NCBI RefSeq assembly: GCF_029168945.1
Contig: NC_083601.1
Coordinates: 33,345,660 to 33,409,659 of the forward strand
DNA: 64,000 nt
Direction: 5' to 3'
DNA from: Cannabis sativa
Taxonomy: Eukaryota > Streptophyta > Magnoliopsida > Rosales > Cannabaceae
Both the position numbers and the translations under genes were made by a program. The notes below the pieces were generated by a model. That model was not told the origin of the DNA. It saw only the letters and a program-made list of their open reading frames with translations, and ran no database searches. Of the stretch, positions 45,026 to 55,250 are shown piece by piece. The stretch's first letter is position 1; each line of letters opens with the position of its first letter.

Positions 45026-47061
45026 ATGGCAGGCACACAACTAGCTCACCAAAGTTTGAGGCTAAACACCGCCGTACCAATCAGTGTTTGGCGACGGAGC
45101 TCCGCCGCCCCTAATTACTGGGGTTTCCCAGTTTACAAGAGTTTGGAAAACAAAAGGCTAGGAGTCCTCAACTCCTCCAAGTTGACCGTTGGATCATTAG
45201 TGACGGTGCCAAAATCAACGTTCAACGTGGAGGGATTAGTGGATTTTTTGTACGAGGATCTGGGCCACGTGTTTGATGATCAAGGGATTGATCGAAGGGT
45301 CTACGATGAAGGCATAAGATTCGAGGATCCAATCACCAAGTTCGAATCTCTTAATGCGTATCTGTTTAACATAAGTCTCTTGAAGACTGTTTTTAGGCCT
45401 CAATTCCAGTTACACTTCGTCAAACAGGTTTAAGTGTACTGTTTTAAATCATTCGTATTTTTCTTATTTCTACGATGGACTATCTTGAAAATAAAAATAA
45501 GGAAAACAAATAATGGAAATCAGCTGGTTCTAATTTGACAAGGAAAATGGAAAAATAACATAGCTCTAATTTGATAATTGGAACGGTGGCAATTATTAGT
45601 CTTAATATTTGTATTTCTCAAAAAAGAAAAAAAGTCTTATTATTGTAATATGGCAATCGAATATATAATCTACTTCCAATCTAACTTTTTAATCTACATA
45701 CTGTAATTATTAGACATTTAACGTTAACTCACTGAACTGAATTGTTTGAATTGAATCTTAAGCAGCCTATAGTACAATACGTTATTTAGAATTTGTAATG
45801 AGAAACGTAAAATTTGATCTTGGCATTTGTGACTGATTGAGAGGTTAATTAATTATATATATAGACAGGTCCTTTTGAAATAACTACAAGGTGGACTGTG
45901 GTTATGGAGTACATGATTTCACCGTGGAAACCAGAAATGGTCATCACAGGAACCTCAACCATGGGGATAAACCCAAAGACTGGGAAGTTCTGTACCCATG
46001 TGGTAACATCTTATGCCTCATTATCAAAAAACCTATACACTGAAATCTGAAACGTATCTTAACTAATTCATAATACTACCTTTAATTTGTTTGTAGGATA
46101 CGTGGGACTCAATAAGGGACAATAATTTTTTCTCTTTGGAAGGCCTTTGGCATGTAATGAAGCAGGTACGTACCTATGTTAAAAGCTCATTTGGTTGGTT
46201 ATACGTCAAAACTATGTGATAAGAGCTGATTTTCTGTTTTCTTATGCAGATGTCGACTTTCAAAACTAAGGATATTCTTGGAAAACCCAAATATCAGATA
46301 TTGAAAAGAATGGCAAATTATGAGGTCTCATTGATTAACTTTTTATATACATATAAGCGTACAATACAAATAGGTTAGGTGGTGTTGTTTTGGGTCTGTA
46401 GTTGGAAGTTTTAACTAAATATGCTCTTACATGGGCTAATTGCTTCTGCAGGTGAGAAAGTATGTCCCCTCGTTAGCAGTAAATGGAACAGAGTAAGTAT
46501 TAAACAACAAATTTAAGGAATTCTTACCTTATGTATCATGAGCTTGTTCTCAACAAATTTAATGAATTTTATCTCTAGTACATATTTTCTTAATACCAGT
46601 TTTCAAAAGTTACACTGATACACATTTTTTATGATAGTTTAACGGATACTCATCAATTAACAAATGGTTTGAGAGTAACGAAAGGAGGCATTGCCGCAGC
46701 TATAAAGTTCAGTGGAAAAGCTACCAAAGATATTGTTCAAGAAAAGTTGGAAACTCTCTTTTCAAAACTTGTCTTAGATGGCCTCAGACCAAAGACCGGG
46801 TGTTTATTACTATCTCCTTCAACAGATTCCGGTTCTTGGAATTTTGCAACGGTATGTTGTGAAAAGGTTTGCCAATTCTTTTTTAACTATGGTACTCTCC
46901 CTAAATAATTGAGCTTCAATGATCTCTTTATTGAACAAAACTTAATCAACTACTTCCATATAAAATGCTAACGATGTTTTGTTTTTTTTTTGGGGGGGGA
47001 TTGATTGCAATTGAAGGAGAATGAATTGCTTATATGGCTAGAAGATTTTTCAATGGACTAG
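45026..47061 (+). CDS. DUF2358 + truncated SOUL protein (copy 2)
   Basis: Seven exons: 45026-45427, 45865-46002, 46097-46165, 46250-46324, 46452-46492, 46638-46851, 47017-47061. They join in frame to 327 aa. Exons 1-4 and the last two match copy 1 in length and phase (402 vs 399, 138/138, 69/69, 75/72, 214/214, 45/45 nt). Copy 1's exon 6 and the last 14 codons of its exon 5 are absent: exactly 58 codons, including the conserved FGKNSAMEKIPMTTPV stretch. The shortened exon 5 (VRKYVPSLAVNGT) has a usable donor and keeps the frame, and the 145-bp intron after it holds no leftover. The DUF2358 half is complete. The SOUL half probably cannot fold as the normal barrel, so heme binding is doubtful. 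It is either a neofunctionalised DUF2358 protein or a decaying copy. Confidence 0.88.
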
Positions 47062-49215
47062 CTTCGATCTTCTCTCATTCCCTACATGATACATCCATGT
47101 TGATCATTTTCCTTTCACACCTTAAAATATAAATTTCCCAATTTGCGAAGATAACTTGGAGTGATGTTTCTTCATTATACGTTACATCAAAACTTGGTCG
47201 TATATAAAACGAGTCAATAATGATGGTGATGGGTAACTGTACAAATAATAATTCAATCAATAAATCTTTGTTTTTTATTTTTTCCTTAATTGAGTGTACA
47301 TATTTTTTGGTAAAGTTTACATGCCCCATTATAGACATAACTTTCTCCAAAAGAAGCAAAATGGGAAGTTATTAAAAAAAAAAAAAAAAAAAACAGCTGG
47401 AATTCTTATAGTGGACATGTGCAAGTTTTGGCTGCCAATGAGCTGGAGTCATTGAAGCTTCATGTTTTCAAATATGACCATCCAATTATAATGCCTTCTC
47501 TCCTGAGAATCAGGTCATTAGTAGGATTATTTTGACCACAATTAATGAATTATGGGATAGAAACAAATTAAAAGAATTTTCTCAATTCTGCCCATCTTTA
47601 ATGGACAATTCAATTTTTTTTTTCTCAAAATTTGTTGCCTCGTTCTCGATCATTGACATTTCTCACTCAAAAAAAAAAAAAAAAATCAATGCCTTTGGGT
47701 TTGGGCTTTGGTGGCCCCCATGGCCCCATCCTTAACAGCACGGCACATGTGGATAGAACATAGAAGGATCTCTTTCCACCTCTGCAACTAGATTTTTTAC
47801 ATCAAACTTCATGGTTTTTTTCTTGAGGGATCAAATTCTCACTTCTACAATTTTATTTCATACTTTTATTATTATTATTATTTTGTATATAGTGATCATG
47901 ATCACGTTAATACAATATAAAGAATACATTAGCAATCTGCGCAAGAATCTTTTTAAACTAGTATAATTCATTATTGCAATATTATTATTGCGAGACACAT
48001 GTGGATACATGAAAAAAAGGGGCCTTTGAAACTCTAGATAACGAAGTTATAAATATCACACCTAACTTATTAGCGTACTCCTTTTACTGTTTTTTCTTTT
48101 CTTATAAACGCATCCTTTTTCACTTTCAAGCAAATGACTTTTACATATTTCATCAATAGTTACGCAACACTTGAAAAAAAAAATCATTATTAAATTATGT
48201 CACTAGCTTAGTCTCTTGCAACTCTTGCATATATGGCTCTTAACTCATTTATGCACACCATATGTGTACCACAGATCAAAAACACTCTCAATTTAACATA
48301 CTGAAAACAATTAAATATACATGTCTTTATTATGATACCTTCTAGATTTCGTAGAGATATTTGGGGAGCCAAGAGAGCCAACTGAAAATGAAAACAAATA
48401 GCCAAATGGGTGGTTATGCTTTAACCATATATTATATATTAGTGTAAATCAGATTGTGATGCCAAGGAAAATGGAAAAATAACAAACTAGCTATTTGGGT
48501 CACTTCAAAATAGGGGTGTTTAATTTATCCAATTTAATATTGTTTTCCGTTTTCTAACCAAATTACATAAATTCAGCTCATGTAAAAGGAACAAAACAAG
48601 TACACTATATTTGTTGGTGAATTTTTAAGATAAAAGAATATATGTGAAATATTATTATCATTATCCAGTAATTTTAAGATATTTAACACCATATATCTTT
48701 AATTAATATTATATGAGGTGGAATTTTCGCTGCAATATTCTTTTTTTAATAGTAGAAAATATTCTTTCCTATTAAATTGTAAATAAATGTGTTTCAAAAA
48801 AAGAAGACCAATTTAAGTTCAACTTCGTCGCCTGTGCCTCATCATCTTTTTGTGAAATTTTTATTAGTCAATAGCTTCATTTTTTTTATTTTTGTTTTGA
48901 CTCAGTACAAATATTTTTCATATTCCCTCAAAAAAATAAAAAATATTTATTATGTATATTAGGTTAAAAAAAGAATCACATAAAATGCAGCCGTCTTGAG
49001 AAAGCGCGTGTCCTCGACATCTTCGTCTGTTTTATACAAAATTAATTACAATGTTTATGTTCCATTGAGACATAGGAAATGCAATAATCCTTTCCCATTA
49101 TTTATGCTGTATGTACAATACATATGATATAAATATATTTATATTAATTAATTAATTTAAGCCCACCACTCGCTGCGCACTCTTCATTAATTTTATTTAA
49201 TAATTAACTATTACG
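47062..49215. other. Intergenic region
   Basis: AT-rich, with long A-runs at about 47371-47392 and 47670-47686. No supported gene. The KCS promoter must lie toward its right end. Confidence 0.5.
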
Positions 49216-49288
49216 TTGTTACGCTTGTTCCATTTGAATTTTAAACTCTTTATTACCGCTTATCTCTCTCTCATTATTTGGTTCTCTG

Positions 49289-49725
49289 GTGAGATTCCTG
49301 CGACTTCTGGTGGATTTGTCATCTCAAGGGTTAGTTTTTGGATCTGGGATTTGCATTCTTCTCCTTTCGATTTTATGTTTAGATTCTTTCTACTGTTGTT
49401 TCCTCCATGTTTATCTTCTAATCCTGATAATTTCCGATGCATGTTATGAGCTTCAAGATGGGTTTTGTTTTATGATCTTCTTTCTTGATCTGTTAGGAAA
49501 TCGTTGTATGAGAAAGAGTTAATTACTTTTGTATCTAAGATACCCTTAAAGTTTATTTCTTTTTCTTAATCATGATATTATTTGAGGTTGTAGCACTTCT
49601 TCTGATTTCAGTCTTTTCCCATTTCTAATTTCTTTTGCATATGGCAACGTTTGAATCTTTGAATTAAGGCTGTTGTGAATTCTTGGTGCTTTGTTTACTG
49701 ACATATATAATTCATATTTAATCAG
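49289..49725 (+). other. Probable 5'-UTR intron of the KCS gene
   Basis: A good donor (CTG|GTGAGA at 49288/49289) after a CT-rich leader, and an acceptor ATCAG ending at 49725, 7 nt before the ATG. 5'-UTR introns are common in plant genes. This is inferred from splice signals only. Confidence 0.5.
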
Positions 49726-49732
49726 GGAAACT

Positions 49733-51268
49733 ATGGCAGAACCAAAACCATATACCCCTTTGCTCCAACCATCTTCAACCCGTAACCTCCCTGACTTTAA
49801 GAAATCTATTAAACTCAAATATGTGAAGCTTGGCTACCATTACCTTATTACTCATGGGATGTACCTCTTCCTTTCCCCTCTTCTGGTGGTAATTGCCGCT
49901 CAGATGTCCACTTTTTCTATACAGGATCTTTATGATATCTGGGAGAATCTTCAATTCAACCTGATTTCAGTGATTATATGCTCGACCCTGCTAGTTTTTC
50001 TGTGCACCCTTTATTTTGTTACCCGTCCTCGCCCTGTTTATCTTGTCAACTTCTCCTGCTACAAGCCGGATGAGTCCAGGAAGTGCACAAAGAAGATTTT
50101 CATGGATCACTCTAGGTTGGCCGGTACATTCACAGAACAGAGTTTGGAATTTCAGCGCAAGATCCTTGAAAGATCAGGTCTTGGGGAATCTACTTACCTT
50201 CCTGCGGCTGTGTTCCACATTCCTCCAAACCCCACAATGGCAGAAGCTAGGAAAGAAGCTGAAGCTGTGATGTTTGGTGCAATTGATGAGCTGTTTGCTA
50301 AAACTGCAGTGAAACCTAAAGATATTGGAATCTTGGTGGTGAATTGCAGCCTGTTTAATCCAACTCCATCTCTTTCAGCAATGATTGTCAACCACTACAA
50401 GCTTAGAGGGAATATAACTAGCTATAATTTAGGCGGGATGGGTTGCAGTGCAGGTCTTCTCTCAATTGATCTTGCTAAAGATCTTCTTCAGGTTCATCCT
50501 AACTCTTATGCTTTGGTTATCAGCATGGAGAACATTACATTGAACTGGTACACTGGTAATGATCGATCAAAGCTTGTTTCAAATTGCTTGTTTCGGATGG
50601 GAGGTGCTGCTATACTTCTTTCCAACAAAAGGTCTGACAGAAGAAGATCAAAATACCAGTTGGTACATACTGTTCGCACTCACAAGGGTGCTGATGACAA
50701 GTGCTTTGCTTGTGTTACCCAAGAAGAAGACGCCAACGGTAAGGTTGGTGTTTCTCTATCAAAGGATCTCATGGCAGTGGCAGGTGATGCTTTGAAGACC
50801 AACATCACAACATTAGGGCCTATTGTTTTGCCAATGTCCGAGCAGCTGCTTTTCTTTGCTACTTTAGTTGGGAGGAAGCTTCTGAAGATGAAGATCAAAC
50901 CTTATATCCCAGATTTTAAACTAGCTTTTGAGCACTTCTGCATTCATGCTGGAGGAAGAGCTGTGTTGGACGAATTGGAGAAGAACTTGCAGCTATCCGA
51001 TTGGCATATGGAACCATCAAGGATGACATTGTATCGATTCGGAAACACTTCAAGCAGCTCTCTTTGGTATGAACTGGCTTACACTGAAGCCAAGGGAAGA
51101 ATCAAGAGAGGAGATAGAACATGGCAGATAGCTTTTGGATCAGGATTCAAGTGTAACAGTGCTGTATGGAAGGCTTTAAGGACAATAAATCCAGCAAAGG
51201 AAAAGAGCCCATGGATTGATGAAATTCATCAGTTCCCAGTTGAAGTTCCAAAGGTTTCAGCCATATAA
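49733..51268 (+). CDS. KCS: 3-ketoacyl-CoA synthase (KCS11-like)
   Basis: A single coding exon of 511 aa. The start at 49733 ([12 protein letters not shown]) is chosen because the 14 residues upstream in the same frame lie in the probable 5'-UTR intron. Two N-terminal membrane segments (about residues 38-56 and 75-95) anchor it in the ER. The FAE1/CUT1-type condensing domain follows, with the catalytic Cys238 (GGMGCSAG), His405 (HFCIHAGG) and Asn438 (RFGNTSSSS) all present. The enzyme condenses malonyl-CoA with long-chain acyl-CoA, the first and chain-length-deciding step of very-long-chain fatty acid elongation for waxes, suberin and sphingolipids. The N-terminal text [20 protein letters not shown] is close to my memory of Arabidopsis KCS11 and its relatives, so that subgroup is likely. 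Length and motifs are complete and it looks functional. Confidence 0.96.
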   Translation: MAEPKPYTPLLQPSSTRNLPDFKKSIKLKYVKLGYHYLITHGMYLFLSPLLVVIAAQMSTFSIQDLYDIWENLQFNLISVIICSTLLVFLCTLYFVTRPRPVYLVNFSCYKPDESRKCTKKIFMDHSRLAGTFTEQSLEFQRKILERSGLGESTYLPAAVFHIPPNPTMAEARKEAEAVMFGAIDELFAKTAVKPKDIGILVVNCSLFNPTPSLSAMIVNHYKLRGNITSYNLGGMGCSAGLLSIDLAKDLLQVHPNSYALVISMENITLNWYTGNDRSKLVSNCLFRMGGAAILLSNKRSDRRRSKYQLVHTVRTHKGADDKCFACVTQEEDANGKVGVSLSKDLMAVAGDALKTNITTLGPIVLPMSEQLLFFATLVGRKLLKMKIKPYIPDFKLAFEHFCIHAGGRAVLDELEKNLQLSDWHMEPSRMTLYRFGNTSSSSLWYELAYTEAKGRIKRGDRTWQIAFGSGFKCNSAVWKALRTINPAKEKSPWIDEIHQFPVEVPKVSAI

Positions 51269-51748
51269 ACTTAAGTAGAAAATGTTACAAAATCGGTGGC
51301 ACTCGCCTTCTATTTAGACGATATGAAGTATCATTTTTTATTTGAGATGTTGAAAAGGTTCTAATTGATTTTCATAGTGGTGATGGTGAGAGCAGGATGC
51401 TTTATTTTTTATTCATTTGGGTTGTGGGTATTGGTTTTGGTCTTTCACCATGAGATCTTCAGAGACCATGTGTTTGGCTGTGTAGTCTTTAGTGGGCAAC
51501 ATTTGTTCAATATAATTAGAACCATTGACGATTAATTATGTATGGCTGTGTATTCTTTACTGACCAAGTATTTTACATCACTAGCTTTTTTATCCTTTTG
51601 TTGCTTTTTATCGTTTAATTGTTTTGATATCACTCGACAAATCGTGGTTGTTTGTTGTAGTTTTTCAAGCATGAAAACCAATTGAATTTTTGGACTTCGA
51701 GTTTGATTGATTTATAAGACAAAATTTTAGTTTTTCAAGCATGGAAAC

Positions 51749-52456
51749 TAGGGGTGTTCATCCGCTCCAATCCGCACTTTTTTGGTCAAACAACGTTCAA
51801 TCCGCACTAAGTGCGGATTTCATATTTTGGATCCAATCCGATCCGCATAAGAGTTTAAATCCAATCCAATCGGCAATAGTGCGGATTGGATCGGTTATTT
51901 TTTTCATAATAAATTATTTAATATTTCATAGAAAAAAAATTAAAAAAAAAAACTATTGTTTCTTAATCTCCAATAATAATCTATTTTCATCTCTATTTAT
52001 ATACAAATTAAACCAATATACATATATATTATTATATATATACTTATCTTTAGATTTACACTAAAATATATATGTATCTATTACTAAAATAAATAAACTA
52101 GTATATATATGTTTAAACTTTATGTGTATGTGTCTATGTGAATAAGAATTATTTTCTTTTTGTATTTTTTATTACAAAATAAATAAAATACACCAACTTA
52201 ATATATTACTAAAAAAAATTAATAAATTAGAAGTTTGTGTCTTTTTTTAATTAATATATATTATATATTATATTTTTTAAAAAATATATATATAATTTAG
52301 TGCGGATTGGATTGGATCGGTTACTTTTTGAGGTCAAACAACATCCAATCCGCACAAGTGCAGATTTTAGATTTTTTAATCCAATCCAATCCGCACAAGT
52401 GCGGATATTCGCATTTTGCGGATTGGATTGGATCGGATACTTTGTGAAAACCCCTC
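51749..52456. mobile_element. hAT non-autonomous element (copy 2)
   Basis: Very similar along its length to 37578-38324. Begins TAGGGGTGTTCATCC and ends GTGAAAACCCCTC (terminal mutations). Flanks ATGGAAAC (51741-51748) and ATCGAAAC (52457-52464) form an 8-bp target duplication with one mismatch. 708 bp, no coding. It lies ~0.5 kb downstream of the KCS stop. Confidence 0.88.
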
Positions 52457-52859
52457 ATCGAAACCAATTGAAGACTATTGAATTCGGACTTCCAGTTCCA
52501 CGTTGATTAATTTATCCGATAAAAATTTTTAATAAAGGATTAAGTCATTGCGTGCAATTTCTACAAAATCTAATACATATATCGTGATTAAATCAATAAC
52601 AAAGGAGACTCGGAACGTGAACTCCTGTAATTTTTCTAACCGGAAACATGAAAAAGAAAAAGGAAACCATCACAAGATAAGCTGATTGGTAAATGGAAAG
52701 TAAGGTTAACTAAATAATCTCATATAACATTCATTATCCACAATAAAATATCCCTAACAGCAAATTAAGCACAGTCATTATCCTGCCCATAAAAGACAGA
52801 ATAACTTGTGTTTTTCAGTAGTTGGAAGAAAAAGTCGCGCCAAAAAACCTATGGTCAGC
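52457..52859. other. 3' flank of the H2A.Z gene
   Basis: Probably includes the H2A.Z 3'-UTR (minus strand). Nothing else is seen. Confidence 0.5.
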
Positions 52860-54799
52860 TCAGTCCTTGGATGACTTATTAATGAGCGACTTGTGGATGT
52901 GGGGGATCACTCCTCCACCGGCAATGGTTCCCTTGATCAGAGTATCAAGTTCTTCGTCTCCACGAATGGCAAGCTGAAGATGCCTTGGAGTGATACGCTT
53001 CACCTTCAGATCCTTGCTTGCATTGCCAGCCAACTCCAAAACCTCAGCAGTCAGATACTCCAGGATTGCAGCAGAGTAAACCGCCGCAGTAGCTCCAACT
53101 CTCCCATTGGCTGTGGTCCTCAATTTCAAGAGACGGTGGATACGACCAACAGGGAACTGAAAATCATACATTGTTAAAAGTTAAAACAAATCAAGAATGG
53201 ATACAAATCCTGCCACTACATCACTTCCAATGGTAATAAATACTACAACAAGCTGAACATTTCAGTTTCCTAAAAAACTACAGTATCAAAATTGACGTTC
53301 CATATGTTCTCAAGTTTACTAATATGTAGCTATCCGAGTAGGAAATGATCAGGCAACTATACAAACATTTAAAACAAGAGAAAAGATATTACAAAATTGC
53401 AGGGAGATATGAAAGATGACAATTACTATTTAGACTTCGGGATAAATGAAAATCAGTGATTTTGAAAGATGACAAGAGTTGGCAAATATGGACTAAAAGT
53501 GTTAGGGTGGAGAGAGAGAGAGAGAGAGAGTAGCAATAAGGTGCATGTGACACTAATCACGCACAAGTTGATTGTCAAACATGAAGCAGAAATTAGTGAA
53601 TTACCTCTCAAATATAATAACAGTATGCATACAAAACATGAAACAAAAGTCACAACAAAGGTTTTACTAAATTTATTCTTCAAGAGTGGTTCGGGTATTT
53701 CAAACTAGAACACATAAAAAATTATATTTCGAAGGAATGATTATATGTTACACTTTTTGATTATTACATATAAAAAGCTTAGAAGCCCTTTAAATAGCAA
53801 CACTAATACATTATTGTTTAGAGAAGCAAGCACAAACCAATAGTAATTAGACAGACCAATGCAGAGATTCTGGTGTGTATGAAAAGGAAAAGGCTATTTC
53901 TTCATTAGTCACAAAAAATAATACAATTCAGACTATTCTGTAATTGCACCCAAAACTATAGATTCTAAAAAGAATGCGATCTAATAGTGGAATACAGTTC
54001 TCCAAAAAGAATATATAGTGGAATACAGTAAAGAAAAAATAGCCAGTACTGAATGGTACTATTGTAACCCACAATTTAGACACTTCTTAATCAGGATTCA
54101 GACTAAGTTTTAACGAAAAACTAAAAACATCCCAATTCAAATATCAACAGGAATTCTATGTTAACCAGAATTTTTTAAAAAAAAACGGAAAGGCAGACAA
54201 TGAGTGACACCGAATATCATACTGTCCCTACTCCGTATCGAGATCCAGGATCAAATTATCAAGATACAAACAATGGTGAGGGTAATGTGGTTAATCAGGT
54301 AGCAAGATCTAGCTTTGCATAATATGTTTCATTTTTTTAAAAAAAAAGAAAGAAAAATAATAAATTTTTCATGCTTTAAACTCGCAGATATAATGAATAT
54401 AATCTTTCCTCTGAACATTCAAATGAAAAGCTTTAAATTTGATTAGAGGAAAAAAAAAAATAAAGAAAAACAAGTAGTTTTTTTCTCGTTTCTTTCTTCC
54501 CAACATGTTCCGTAATATTCACTAAAGTGAAAAGACAATATCGTAGGGCCCATTATCAACATAAACGAAAGCTACTCTGAAACAAGAAAGGAACAATCCC
54601 AGAAATTTTCCTTCTCAATAATCGACAAAACAAAACAAATCGAAACCCAGAAAGAAATTAGAAAGAAAAGGTAAACCTGAAGACCGGCTCTGGAAGAACG
54701 AGAGATGGGTTTCTTCTTGTCTTTGTCCTTATCCTTGTTGGCGTTGTTGGCCGCAGCGGTCTTGCCCATAATCAGACCCTTGGCGCCTTTGCCCGACAT
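52860..54799 (-). CDS. H2A.Z: Histone H2A.Z variant
   Basis: Two coding exons on the minus strand: 54677-54799 (41 codons, [19 protein letters not shown]… to RSSRAGLQ) and 52860-53156 ([13 protein letters not shown]… to stop), giving 139 aa. The 1.5-kb intron has donor CAG|GTTTAC and acceptor TTTTCAG. The protein has the histone fold with the H2A signature AGLQFPVGR, and the variant features RVGATAAVY, the acidic-patch segment [26 protein letters not shown], and a short C-terminus without the SQ(E/D) of H2A.X. It replaces H2A in nucleosomes at promoters and gene bodies, loaded by the SWR1 complex; in plants it is tied to temperature and inducible-gene control. A LINE sits 0.45 kb upstream. 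Confidence 0.95.
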
Positions 54800-55250
54800 C
54801 TTTGATTTACCGCCAAAAACAAACTCAAAACTGTGTTTAGATTTATGAGATTGTTCCCGAACACAATCACTCTTCGACCCACTCACCAAACCGATTGGAA
54901 TAGAGAGATGAGAAACAAAACCAAAGACGGTCGCTAATGGTCGAGTCGAACTGCAACTTAGGACTATTTGCCTATTTATGTGTCCCTTTTGACTAAAATA
55001 ACCCTAGTATCCTTCTTAATTTACTAATATGGTATTCCTTAACTTTTGTTTTTTTTTAAGTGGAAAAGCTGGAGGTTTTGAGTCGTTGACTGACTCCTTG
55101 AATTTCGTAAAAGAAAATTAAATAAGAGAATTACCACCTTCTTTATTTTTTTTTTAAGATCTACTTAATTTACGAAAATGTTAATCACCAATAATAAGAG
55201 CATCTTAATGATACTTTAAAATATTTGTTCAACATACTTTCTACTATAGT
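54800..55250. promoter_or_regulatory. Promoter region of the H2A.Z gene
   Basis: The 450 bp between the H2A.Z start and the LINE tail. I could not define single motifs with confidence. Confidence 0.4.

Noticed and set aside
49691..49732. KCS start at 49691
   Set aside because: The extra 14 residues lie in a probable 5'-UTR intron, and family N-termini match the ATG at 49733.
52893..53177. 94-aa plus-strand frame over H2A.Z
   Set aside because: It is antisense to the histone exon and has no independent support.
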